Source: Desulforamulus profundi (GTDB lineage: Bacteria; Bacillota_B; Desulfotomaculia; Desulfotomaculales; Desulfotomaculaceae). From it: DNA of 64,000 nucleotides. The stretch lies in the NCBI RefSeq assembly GCF_002607855.1, contig NZ_AWQQ01000047.1, positions 77,001-141,000 on the forward strand, given 5' to 3'. The notes under the pieces were generated by a model. That model saw nothing but the letters and a program-made list of their open reading frames with translations. It did no database searches and was not told the origin of the DNA. The position numbers and the translations under genes are program-made. This document shows, piece by piece, positions 56,427 to 64,000 of this stretch; the stretch's first letter is position 1; each line of letters opens with the position of its first letter.

Positions 56427-56624
56427 TTAGTTCAAAAGGCCGGTGATTTTGTCCACGATGCTGTTCCAGATGTCGGTGATGGAACCCTGATACAGGGTCA
56501 TGAAAATTGCGCCTACCACCACGACAACCAGCACCACAATCAGCCAGCCGGTCATTTGGTCGCCGTCGCGCTTGGCCAGCACGTTTCCGGCTTTCACCAG
56601 AGCGGTTGCCATCCTTTTTCTCAT
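56427..56624 (-). CDS. Flp-like pilin, first copy
   Basis: 65 residues: MRKRMATALVKAGNVLAKRD, GDQMTGWLIVVLVVVVVGAI, FMTLYQGSITDIWNSIVDKI. Tandem paralogue of the 56137 gene, likely the major pilin pair of the Tad system. GGAGG precedes ATG 56624. 56625-56729 contains an AGGAGG followed by ATG TAA but no gene. Confidence 0.75.
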   Translation of the reverse strand: MRKRMATALVKAGNVLAKRDGDQMTGWLIVVLVVVVVGAIFMTLYQGSITDIWNSIVDKITGLLN

Positions 56625-56729
56625 GGATTTTCCTCCTTTCTTCGGTAATGAGGGAGTCCGCGGCTTTTTGTTTTACATGCTCTACCTCCTGAAGATGATT
56701 ATTTGAAAGGGGCTTTCCCCGTTTCAGCA

Positions 56730-57635
56730 CTAAAAGAGGCTCCCCATTGATCGGGTCATGTGGGAGCCGATGACGTACAGCAGGGTGGCCAAGGTCACGG
56801 CCACCAGGGGGATGGACGCGATCTTGACCCGGCGGGGCAGCAGATTCAGTTTTGTCTTGAGTGCTTCCCTGGCTTTTAAATCCATGTCCCGGGCGAGATA
56901 GGCCAAGGCGTCCCCTTGGCGCTCGCCCCGGTGCAGACCGATGAGGGCGTTGACGAGAAAGGAAATATCGGTCAGGCCGAGACGCGCGTTGAAGTTGCGC
57001 AGCGCGGCCTCGATGCTGATGGACTTCATCTCCAGGACCAGGATGGAGATGTCGTCATGGAACACATCGCTGGCAACGCGCAGGTAATCTTCAAAGATTT
57101 GCACCAGGTCGGCCTGGACGACGGTTTTTGGGCTGTCTCCCCGCATGTCGTCCAGCTTGTACAGGATGGAGCGGATAAAGCTTGGCATTTCCATTTCAAT
57201 GCGCTTCTTTTTCGCTTTCAGTTGGTCTTTCAGGTCGGACGTGAAATGAAAATAGACGACCACCGCAAAAATGACAATGATCGGGGTGAGGCTTGCCGCC
57301 CCGATGAGCAAAAGCGGAACCAGGAGCAGCAGGGTGAAGGCGGCGCAGATAAGCGCCCTGGCCTGGTATTCCTGGGGCGTGAGGGCCAGCCCTCCCCGCC
57401 GCAGCATGGAGAGCATCCTTGCCTCCTGTACGGGATCGAGCCGGATCAGCCGGGCAGCCGGTTTGACCAGGGGCATGACAAAACGGTTCAGCAGCCGTTT
57501 GCCGGGTTTCTCTTTTTGGGTCCGCAAATTTCTCAGGTTTTTCTTCATGCTGGCCCTGGGGATTTGCCAAAGCTCCCGGCAAAAGAAAAATCCTGCCGTA
57601 AGCAGCAGGATGAAAACGACAATTTGGTAAAACAA
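56730..57635 (-). CDS. tadC: TadC-like type II secretion F protein
   Basis: 301 residues from TTG 57635 (GGAGG upstream). GspF-like platform protein: hydrophobic N-terminus, FTLLLLVPLLLIGAASLTPI, EMEMPSFIRSILYKLDDMRG, LGLTDISFLVNALIGLHRGE and the C-terminal span ASIPLVAVTLATLLYVIGSH. Works with TadB and CpaF to drive pilus assembly. Confidence 0.85.
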   Translation of the reverse strand: MFYQIVVFILLLTAGFFFCRELWQIPRASMKKNLRNLRTQKEKPGKRLLNRFVMPLVKPAARLIRLDPVQEARMLSMLRRGGLALTPQEYQARALICAAFTLLLLVPLLLIGAASLTPIIVIFAVVVYFHFTSDLKDQLKAKKKRIEMEMPSFIRSILYKLDDMRGDSPKTVVQADLVQIFEDYLRVASDVFHDDISILVLEMKSISIEAALRNFNARLGLTDISFLVNALIGLHRGERQGDALAYLARDMDLKAREALKTKLNLLPRRVKIASIPLVAVTLATLLYVIGSHMTRSMGSLF

Positions 57636-57651
57636 CGGTAAACCTCCTTTG

Positions 57652-58566
57652 CTATCGGTTGGCCGGTTTCGTCGCCCGCAGCACGTAAAAGGCCGTGCCC
57701 AGGGCGGTCAGCAGCATGAGGGCAACCAGCAGCTTGCCGACGGCGGTTGCCGTCAGGATGGAAAACCATTCGGCGTTGGAGAAGCGCATCATGGGGATCA
57801 CGCTGAACATCAGGCCCGCCGTCAATAAATAGTCCCGCCAGACGCGCACCATCATGCCGTCGCTCTCCACCTGCATGGACTTGGCGTCGTTCATGGCTTT
57901 CACTATGGGAAACAAAGCGAACTTCAAGCGCCGGTCGTGATGGCACAAGATAAGCATTTTTGTCCACTCGGCAAAATACCGGTTGCGTATCTTGGCCGCC
58001 AGACGGTACAATCCATGTTCGACGTTGGGATTGATGTATTTTATTTCCGAAACAAACTCGTCAAAGGGCGTGATGGTTCTCAGATGGGGCGGAAGGTAGC
58101 GGTTTTTTTCTTCAACGTACAGCTCGACTGCCTTGACAACATCGTCGCAGGAAGCGTAGGCGTTGGTGATGACCGACATGGTGTTTTCCAATCCTTCTAT
58201 TTCCTCCCGCGCCACCGCCGCGCTTTTTACGGTCAGGTAGATGTAGGGGGCGGGAAGCAGACATCCTGCCGCTGCCGCCGCCAGGTCGGGGCTGTCAAAC
58301 AGCAGCATTCCGGCCAGAAAACCGCCTGCCGCCGTTGCCAGCATCATCATGAGGAATTTCTTTCGCGTGCAGCGGGTCTGCCGGAACAGGGTCTGCAAGC
58401 GGATGGCGATCCGCTCGGCGGTTTTCAGCTTGGCGCCTGCCAGATAGAGGCGGCGCTTTTTCAGCGGGTTTTGCTCCACCGCAAAAGGGTTCAGCTTGAG
58501 CAGCAGGAACAGGGCCAGGCTTACAAGCCCGAACACGAGCATAAGGGATAGATGAATGGGGTTCAT
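57652..58566 (-). CDS. tadB: TadB-like type II secretion F protein
   Basis: 304 residues. N-terminal membrane helix (LSLMLVFGLVSLALFLLL), central pair (MMLATAAGGFLAGMLLF, AAAAAGCLLPAPYIYLTV), helical GspF core (EEIEGLENTMSVITNAYASC), C-terminal span (VGKLLVALMLLTALGTAFYV). ATG overlaps the CpaF stop by 4 nt. Confidence 0.85.
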   Translation of the reverse strand: MNPIHLSLMLVFGLVSLALFLLLKLNPFAVEQNPLKKRRLYLAGAKLKTAERIAIRLQTLFRQTRCTRKKFLMMMLATAAGGFLAGMLLFDSPDLAAAAAGCLLPAPYIYLTVKSAAVAREEIEGLENTMSVITNAYASCDDVVKAVELYVEEKNRYLPPHLRTITPFDEFVSEIKYINPNVEHGLYRLAAKIRNRYFAEWTKMLILCHHDRRLKFALFPIVKAMNDAKSMQVESDGMMVRVWRDYLLTAGLMFSVIPMMRFSNAEWFSILTATAVGKLLVALMLLTALGTAFYVLRATKPANR

Positions 58567-59963
58567 GCGGGGCCTCCTTCCGCACCTTCCGCAAAGCGGC
58601 GGATTTCCTTTTGCGGGACGCCGCCCACCAAGAGCTTTTCGGCCAGCGCCGGGGAGATGTTTCCCAAACGCTGGTGTTTTCCCACTACTTTGGTAATTCT
58701 TCCGGATTTGTCATGCTCATAGTGGTCCACTGTATAGCGGTAAAGGGTGGTGCCGGTGACTTCGCCGTTCTGCACGCCGGTGGCTTCAAAAATCTCCATG
58801 TATTTGCGGGATTTGTCCGGGAGCTGCCGTTTGAAAAGCATGATGGGAAACGCTTCAACGATATTGCGCAGCAATCGTTCCTCCGTCAGGGAGGTCCCGG
58901 CTTCCAGGCACATGGTCAGAATGCGGTCGTAAGCGGATCTGGCGCTGTTGGCGTGCAGGGTGCTGACAATGGTGTGCCCCGTCCGCCCGGCCTCCTGCAC
59001 GGTCAAGGCCTCCGCGCCGCGCATCTCCGCCGGGACAAGTATTTCCGGGTGCAGCCGTAACGACAGCTTTAATAAGTCCAGCATGGTAATGGGATTCGGC
59101 GCTTCTTTTGTCAAAAGGTGAATCACGTCATTTGTCATGACGCCGTTTTCGTCGTATTTTGCCAGGGATAATTCCCGCGTGTCCTCGATGGTGACAATGC
59201 GCTTTTCGGGAGCCACGGAGCTGAGGATGTAGCCCATGTCCGCCGTTTTGCCGCTGCCGGTGGCTCCGGCGATGGCTATGGAAACGCCATTGTTGACGCA
59301 GATGGTCAAAAAGTCCAATTCCTCCGCCGTGGCCGTCCCCCAGCGAATCAGGTTCTGCCTGGTGATGAAAAAGGGCTTTTGCTTGCGGATGGAGGCGATG
59401 GCCCCGGCGTTTGCGTCAACACAGGGCTCTATTGCGCCCGACATTCTGACGCCCCGTGAAATATAGCTGTCCCCGACAGGCTTCGAGCCATCAAGGATCA
59501 CGCCGCCAAACCTGCTCATTTTCCTAACGATGTTGGCGCAGGCTTCCGGGCTGCCGAAGGTTTCCGGCAGGCGCACTTTTTTGTCCTTGTATTGCACCCA
59601 GACGCCGCTATAGCCGTTGACGTTGATTTCCTCGGTATCGGCGTCCCGCAAATAGGGGGATAAAAGCCCCACAAAGGCCATGTCGTTATACACCGCGTCC
59701 ACCAGCTCGGAAATGTTCCGCAGGTCTTTGGACACCAACTGCTCACTGTTCAAGTAGCGCATAATCAGGTCTTTGAGCTTGGCTTCGGCCTCCTGGGAGT
59801 ACAGGACCTGGGCCAGCTCCGTGGAATGGTTTTGGGCGATGATCCGTTGCAGTCTGTCCAAAATCTCGCCGTAGTCCCGCGCTTCCAGGCTGCTTTCCTC
59901 GGTGGCGGAGCGCCGCTTGTTGGCGCGATAGATCAAGTCATGGATGGAAAACCGGTTGTTCAT
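58563..59963 (-). CDS. cpaF: CpaF/TadA pilus assembly ATPase
   Basis: 466 residues of the VirB11-like secretion ATPase family. Marks: ADTEEINVNGYSGVWVQYKD (N-terminal domain), IAIAGATGSGKTADMGYILS (Walker A), RIVTIEDTRELSLAKYDENG (Asp box), LRLHPEILVPAEMRGAEALT (Walker B region), GRTGHTIVSTLHANSARSAY (His box). Powers Flp pilus extension. Confidence 0.93.
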   Translation of the reverse strand: MNNRFSIHDLIYRANKRRSATEESSLEARDYGEILDRLQRIIAQNHSTELAQVLYSQEAEAKLKDLIMRYLNSEQLVSKDLRNISELVDAVYNDMAFVGLLSPYLRDADTEEINVNGYSGVWVQYKDKKVRLPETFGSPEACANIVRKMSRFGGVILDGSKPVGDSYISRGVRMSGAIEPCVDANAGAIASIRKQKPFFITRQNLIRWGTATAEELDFLTICVNNGVSIAIAGATGSGKTADMGYILSSVAPEKRIVTIEDTRELSLAKYDENGVMTNDVIHLLTKEAPNPITMLDLLKLSLRLHPEILVPAEMRGAEALTVQEAGRTGHTIVSTLHANSARSAYDRILTMCLEAGTSLTEERLLRNIVEAFPIMLFKRQLPDKSRKYMEIFEATGVQNGEVTGTTLYRYTVDHYEHDKSGRITKVVGKHQRLGNISPALAEKLLVGGVPQKEIRRFAEGAEGGPA

Positions 59964-60697
59964 GGCTTGCCACCTCCGCAGATTCCGTCGGCAATCTGTT
60001 CCAGCACCTTGCCGTAATACCGGCAGGCCCGGTCACGGTGGAAATACAAGGGCGTTCCGGCGTTTTGCAGCTCGCTGGCCCGCTTGACGTGAGGCAGATC
60101 AAAGGCAAAGGGAAGTCCGATCATCTCCCGGTAGGTCTGATCGTCGAAATCGCCGTCCGGAGCTTGCAGGATATGGATTTGCTTCTCCGCTATATGCAGC
60201 TCCCGCACAAAATCGGAGACGCCCTGCTGCCACATCCGCGCCGCAATGGAGGGCCGGTGCAGGGTGCAGATTTTCTCCGCCAGCCACAAGCCCACGCCCG
60301 ACACCGGGTTTGTCAGTTCCGCGGCCCCGTCGATGACCAGAATGTCGAACACCACGGACGCGGCGTTGATCATTTGCTCCACCTGCGCAAGGGTCACGGT
60401 ATCACAGAGAAGCCCAGAATAGCGGGTGGGCGCGGACAGGAAAAACAGGTTTTTGCTCTCCCCTGACTCCACGAATTTCTCCCCGATGTTGGGGTTGTCT
60501 TCGCTTAGCGCCCGGAACAAGCCCTTTTCCGGGGGAACGTGCTGGCCGAAGAAAATTTGCAGCTCTCCGAAGACCAAATTGGTGGAAATGAGGCCCACCA
60601 GACGGTCACGGGCGGAAAGGGCGCAGGCCAGGTTGGTGGCGAAGGTGCTTTTTCCGCTGTTGCTGCCGCCCCAGACGGCGATGATTTTACTGTTCAC
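59960..60697 (-). CDS. cpaE: CpaE/TadZ-like ATPase
   Basis: 245 residues. Deviant Walker A AVWGGSNSGKSTFATNLACA, Walker B FDILVIDGAAELTNP. ParA/MinD-like protein that places the pilus machine at the cell pole or membrane. No receiver domain, as in many Gram-positive versions. Overlaps CpaF by 4 nt and CpaB by 11. Confidence 0.85.
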   Translation of the reverse strand: MNSKIIAVWGGSNSGKSTFATNLACALSARDRLVGLISTNLVFGELQIFFGQHVPPEKGLFRALSEDNPNIGEKFVESGESKNLFFLSAPTRYSGLLCDTVTLAQVEQMINAASVVFDILVIDGAAELTNPVSGVGLWLAEKICTLHRPSIAARMWQQGVSDFVRELHIAEKQIHILQAPDGDFDDQTYREMIGLPFAFDLPHVKRASELQNAGTPLYFHRDRACRYYGKVLEQIADGICGGGKP

Positions 60698-61396
60698 GGC
60701 TCACACCCCGTTTCTCAAAGATCAAATGCAGTTTCCCAGTGTATTCGGCCTGGATGAGCCTTTCCGCTTGCGCTTCGGTGACAATCAGTGTCACGGCTTT
60801 CACGATGGGGTCCCCGGTGGAGGACTGGCTTTCGGCCTGCTGCTTCCGAACCTGGGCGGCATCCTGGGCGCGGGCATTCTCCGCACTGTAAACCTCCAGT
60901 TCCTTTAATTCGGGATAGATGATCACCTGCGGAGAGGCGCTTTGGCCGTTGGGTGATTTATCCGCAAACACGGCCACCGTCACGATGTCGCCGCTTCTCA
61001 GGTGGGAGGATAATCCCGCCGCGATGCTGGGCACGCTGATAGTGACCAAACGCTGATTGTTTGCGGCAATGCGGTCAAGCAGCTCACTGGCAATCGTTCC
61101 GCCGAGTTTTTGCGGAAAGAAATAATCTCCCTTTGCGATTTCGGTCTGTGCGATTTTCCCGATGATTAAGGACTTGTCATTCATGACATCCTCCGGCAGG
61201 CCATAGCTTCCGACTTCCGTTGAAACAAGGTGTTTGTCCTGGATTTCCGTTCCTGCCGGAATGTCCGTTGCCGCCCGCAACACTGTCACAGTCGCGCTTT
61301 TGCTTTCGTAAAAGCGAGGCAGGAGAAAAAACGAAACGCCCGCCGCCAGGATAAGGCAAAGGGCGCTTAAAAAGATTCTGTTTTTAGTAGTTTCAA
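60687..61396 (-). CDS. cpaB: CpaB/RcpC-like SAF-domain protein (frameshifted)
   Basis: SAF domain: VLRAATDIPAGTEIQDKHLV, IIGKIAQTEIAKGDYFFPQK, RLVTISVPSIAAGLSSHLRS, GDIVTVAVFADKSP. The frame's first start is at 61289, but GGAAGGAGG precedes TTG 61396; adding one A to A5 (T5 at 61381-61385) gives MKLLKNRIFLSALCLILAAG, a signal anchor, and a 236-residue protein. First gene of the Tad operon. Confidence 0.8.
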
Positions 61397-61609
61397 ATTG
61401 TATGCTTCCTCCTTCCGGAAATTTTAGATAGAAGGCGGCTTTACCTTCCGAAAAAGAAGGGGATGCCCGCTTTGCTTTTCATTCTTTTTTCCGGCAGCCA
61501 GCCCATTGCTGCCGAGTGATGGTTTATCGTCCATGCGAATGTGTCGAAACAAGGTTCGGAACACCTGGGCTGTTCTCGTTCTACTGCTTCATGCAAGGCT
61601 ACTTCTTGT

Positions 61610-61657
61610 ACTACCAGCCGAAAACAGGGATATTTCTTTTTCGGCTGGTAGTTTTTA
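61610..61657 (+). terminator. Perfect 15-bp hairpin upstream of the Tad operon
   Basis: ACTACCAGCCGAAAA / TTTTCGGCTGGTAGT with TTTTT after it on the plus strand. Nearby 61397-61750 shows no supported gene. CACCAGCCGAAAAG recurs at 33961, next to the oriT candidate. Confidence 0.5.
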
Positions 61658-61750
61658 AGGGACGAGGCATGGAGAAGGGCGACGGAAGGCGGTGTTGTCT
61701 GCATGTTTCATAAATAAGCAGACTACCCCTTAAGTATAGAACGGGGCATT

Positions 61751-61924
61751 TTATTCCTTAAAAACGGTACACTTCTCTTTGCTGCATTTCTCATGCTGCA
61801 TATCGTAATGAAGGCAATGCTCGCAGTCCCGATCCTGCATGGTTTTTACAGGGTCGCGTTCATGCCTCGGCTTCTCCTGCATCATGCGCTCATAGGTCCG
61901 CAGCCGCCCCTCCGTAAAGTACAT
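61751..61924 (-). CDS. Small cysteine-rich ICE protein
   Basis: 57 residues from ATG 61924 (AGGAGG upstream): MYFTEGRLRTYERMMQEKPR, DRDCEHCLHYDMQHEKCSKE, KCTVFKE. Cys-x2-Cys and Cys-x4-Cys suggest a zinc knuckle. Small proteins of this kind follow ParB in related ICEs; function unknown. Confidence 0.65.
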   Translation of the reverse strand: MYFTEGRLRTYERMMQEKPRHERDPVKTMQDRDCEHCLHYDMQHEKCSKEKCTVFKE

Positions 61925-61991
61925 TGAAACACCTCCTTCCCCAACGGACACAAAAAAAGCCCTCTTTTTTTGAGAGCGAGGCTGCCACGTT

Positions 61992-62933
61992 TTAGCGTTC
62001 CTGTTCCCGCTGCCGCTTTTTGTACCAGCTTTCCAGAAGTTGAACGATCAAGTCCTCTTTTTGCTTTTCCGTAAAGTTACTGGGAAAAAAGCGGTCGATG
62101 CGTTCCCGCCGGATATTGAATTTTTCCTTTTGATTGGGCTTTTCCTCAGTGAGAATGGAGAAGATGACATCCATGTTCAGCCTGCCGTCCTGACTGAGCT
62201 TTTTCATCCGCTGCGCCTGGGCCAAAGACGGAGTGCAATCTTCGGACTGCATGGTGTTGTACAGGTCTTGTTGTTCGTTTTCGGCCAGGTATGAAAGCTC
62301 CACAGCAGGGTTAAAGGCGATTTGTTTTTCGTCCACCATTTCAAGGATGGAAGGGAGCAGGGAGGTAAGGCGGATATATCGGGAAATTTGATGTGGTCCT
62401 TCTCCAGCCTGTTCTGCAATTATTTGCCTTGATGTTTTGTTAGTTAACTTCTGCGCAACTTGCGCAGAAGTTAAATCAGTCCTTGAGCCTTGCCGCTTTA
62501 TAGCTTCCAGTTTCATCTTATATGCAAAAGCTTTTTCACTTGGTAAAATGCTTTCCCTTTGCAGGTTGCTGTCAACCATAATGATTATCGCGGCATCGTC
62601 ATCCATTTCACGGACAATGCAGGGCATAGTTTCCTTGCCCGCAAGCTCGCTTGCCTTTTTGCGCCGGTGTCCGGCAATCATTTCATAGCCGCCGTCCGCT
62701 TTTGGCCGGACAAGGCCGGGGACCAAAACGCCGTATTGCTTTACGCTGTCCGCCATTTCCAGCATGGCCTCATCCGCTTTCACCTTAAAAGGATGGTTGG
62801 GAAAATCGCTAATTTCCGATAGGGGAATATCCATCACTTTTTCGCGCTGCTGCTCGGCGCGGCTTTCCTCGGTGGTAAACAGATCATCTACTGAGGCCAG
62901 TTTTATGCTGCTTCGCACGTCGTTTTTCGCCAA
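61992..62933 (-). CDS. parB: ParB family partition protein
   Basis: 313 residues from TTG 62933 (MAKNDVRSSIKLASVDDLFT), AGGAGG upstream. ParB N-domain: MDIPLSEISDFPNHPFKVKA, VLVPGLVRPKADGGYEMIAG, HRRKKASEL. HTH: LTNKTSRQIIAEQAGEGPHQ, ISRYIRLTSLLP. CTP-dependent centromere-binding clamp that stabilises the excised circular ICE. No parS-like palindrome was identified. Confidence 0.93.
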   Translation of the reverse strand: MAKNDVRSSIKLASVDDLFTTEESRAEQQREKVMDIPLSEISDFPNHPFKVKADEAMLEMADSVKQYGVLVPGLVRPKADGGYEMIAGHRRKKASELAGKETMPCIVREMDDDAAIIIMVDSNLQRESILPSEKAFAYKMKLEAIKRQGSRTDLTSAQVAQKLTNKTSRQIIAEQAGEGPHQISRYIRLTSLLPSILEMVDEKQIAFNPAVELSYLAENEQQDLYNTMQSEDCTPSLAQAQRMKKLSQDGRLNMDVIFSILTEEKPNQKEKFNIRRERIDRFFPSNFTEKQKEDLIVQLLESWYKKRQREQER

Positions 62934-63708
62934 TGTCCCGCACCTCCTTCGTAAAGGCTTCATAGGCTTTCGCCACTAAACCGTGAGGGTCGTGGGCATA
63001 GATGCTTTTCCCTTTGGCGCTGGTTTCCGCCGCACGGATAGACAAGGGGATTTCCGTTTGGAAAATGCGCAGCTTGTCGCCGTAGTCGCGGCGCAGGATA
63101 AAGGAAATGTCCCTGGCAAAGTTGGTGCGGTTATCCACCATTGTCACCAGAACGCCGTCAATGGTTAGCTTGGGATTGATTTGCCGCCTTACCCTGGCTA
63201 TGGTCTGTAAAAGCTGCGTCATTCCTTTGGCGGGCAGATAATGGGCCTGAACCGGAATAATTACGCTGTCTGCGGCGGCAAGGGCGTTGATGGTCATCAT
63301 GCCCAAAGAGGGCATACAGTCGATCAGCACATAATCATACCTGTCTTTGACGGTGTTGATGTAACTACGCAGCACCGTTTCCCGGCTCATAGTGTTGACG
63401 AGGGAAACCTCAATGGCCGACAACTCAATGTTGCCCGGCATGAGGTCAACGCCCTCCGAATGATGAAGAATACCCTCATTAGGCTCATACGGTTCCTCCA
63501 ACATGTTTTTGGTTAAAACGGTCGCCAGTGAAACAGGCAGATTGTCCGGCTCATGGAAGCCCAACGAATCCGTTAGGTTGCCTTGCGCGTCCGCATCCAC
63601 TAAAATCACCTTTTTACCCTGCATCGCAAGGCCGATACCCAGATTGACCGTTGTGGTCGTTTTGCCCGTGCCGCCTTTTTGGTTGGCAAGGGCGATTACT
63701 TTTGACAC
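62884..63708 (-). CDS. parA: ParA/Soj family partition ATPase
   Basis: 274 residues from GTG 63708 (AGGAGG 8 nt upstream). Deviant Walker A ALANQKGGTGKTTTTVNLGI, LVDADAQGNLTDSL (A'), YVLIDCMPSLGMMTINAL (Walker B). Drives partition with ParB; the two genes overlap by 50 nt. Confidence 0.95.
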   Translation of the reverse strand: MSKVIALANQKGGTGKTTTTVNLGIGLAMQGKKVILVDADAQGNLTDSLGFHEPDNLPVSLATVLTKNMLEEPYEPNEGILHHSEGVDLMPGNIELSAIEVSLVNTMSRETVLRSYINTVKDRYDYVLIDCMPSLGMMTINALAAADSVIIPVQAHYLPAKGMTQLLQTIARVRRQINPKLTIDGVLVTMVDNRTNFARDISFILRRDYGDKLRIFQTEIPLSIRAAETSAKGKSIYAHDPHGLVAKAYEAFTKEVRDIGEKRRAKQHKTGLSR

Positions 63709-63731
63709 TTGAAATTCCTCCTTTTTTATTG

Positions 63732-63771
63732 AAATAAAAAAGCCGTTTGCTTTCAGGGTAATAAAGCAAAC
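63732..63771 (-). terminator. Terminator just upstream of parA
   Basis: GTTTGCTTT / AAAGCAAAC with a 9-nt loop, GGCTTTTTTATTT after it on the minus strand. It ends transcripts from genes beyond the window or acts as a parA leader attenuator. 63772-64000 shows no gene. Confidence 0.6.
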
Positions 63772-64000
63772 AGCTCTTTTCTTTACTTGGTCTTGTATTA
63801 TGAAAAAACATAAGTACAAAAACCTATGTTCCTCTTATTGATTTATTTGGTTGTAATATGGATAATGGGAAATTTAGTTATTAAAAGGATAATCAGTCCA
63901 GGTAATAAAAATTTCTCTTCTTAACGAGCATTCATGAATCTAGTCATCTTTTCTCTTGTAGATTTCCGTCATTTAGACCTAGCTCGACGACTTTGAAATT

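Larger units (their letters stand above)
2163..64000. mobile_element. Integrative and conjugative element, Tn1549/CTn-like backbone (right end not seen)
   Basis: The unit is inferred from tRNA-adjacent integrase and excisionase (2333-4132), the HTH_16 and sigma pair of Tn916-type elements (4717-5401), a full mobilisation and type IV secretion set (19408-33801), a methylase-helicase (41462-49166), and ParA/ParB (61992-63708). Backbone genes are GC-richer than 5889-19239 and 34246-38996, which look like later insertions or cargo. The right end and second att site lie beyond 64000. I cannot exclude that 2.3-5.4 kb belongs to a separate, smaller element. Confidence 0.6.

Noticed and set aside
56137..56730. 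197-codon frame covering both pilin genes
   Set aside because: Only its last part is a pilin; the rest is the first pilin gene read out of frame.
61441..61704. 87-codon minus-strand frame upstream of cpaB
   Set aside because: Overlaps a perfect terminator hairpin, lacks a ribosome site and matches no family I know.

Overview
The window looks like a Firmicutes/Clostridia chromosome carrying an integrative and conjugative element (ICE) that starts beside a tRNA-Leu gene and runs off the right edge. The evidence is Gram-positive style AGGAGG ribosome sites, GTG/TTG starts, an ECF sigma/anti-sigma pair, and conjugation genes of the Tn1549/CTn type (Maff2, PrgI, TnpV, DUF6075, DUF4320, DUF3991-Toprim). 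I cannot name the species. Positions 1-2162 are host flank: anti-sigma factor, ECF sigma factor, a decayed tRNA-Leu and an intact tRNA-Leu(CAA). Positions 2333-5401 are a recombination/regulation module: tyrosine integrase, excisionase-like HTH protein, HTH_16-type protein and a Tn916-type sigma factor.

Positions 5889-19239 hold a lower-GC island of about 13 kb between the recombination and conjugation modules, where ICE cargo usually sits. It encodes a radical SAM enzyme and a paralogue that lacks the cluster cysteines, DegV, a CmpB-like membrane protein, PgsA, an AI-2E family permease, an Lgt-family protein, an alpha/beta hydrolase, two TetR repressors, YidC, an HD-domain protein, a UbiB/AarF kinase and a phasin-like protein. 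Most of these act on membranes or lipids. They form three transcription units with two strong palindromic operator candidates, and look like a mobile membrane-remodelling cargo set.

Positions 19408-34000 are the transfer module, all on the minus strand: RadC-like protein, M23 peptidase, VirB4, PrgI, TrbL/VirB6, Maff2, VirD4, ArdC-like protein, PcfB-like protein, relaxase, MobC and a palindrome-rich oriT candidate. Positions 34246-38996 are an AT-rich insert with two unrecognised proteins around an IS91-like element that carries its own tyrosine recombinase. A HigBA toxin-antitoxin pair, a Toprim primase-like protein and a giant methylase-helicase (about 2570 codons) follow. TnpV is read in another frame inside that giant gene. 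Then come a wHTH gene, a MerR regulator (the only plus-strand gene in this half apart from the IS genes), a Tad-type pilus locus (prepilin peptidase, CARDB adhesin, TadE, two Flp-like pilins, TadC, TadB, CpaF, CpaE, CpaB) and ParB/ParA.

About twenty genes are interrupted, and nearly all are restored by adding exactly one base, often in a short homopolymer. The pattern affects the host flank, cargo and ICE backbone alike. Deletion-type sequencing errors explain it better than gene decay, so these genes are described as probably intact.
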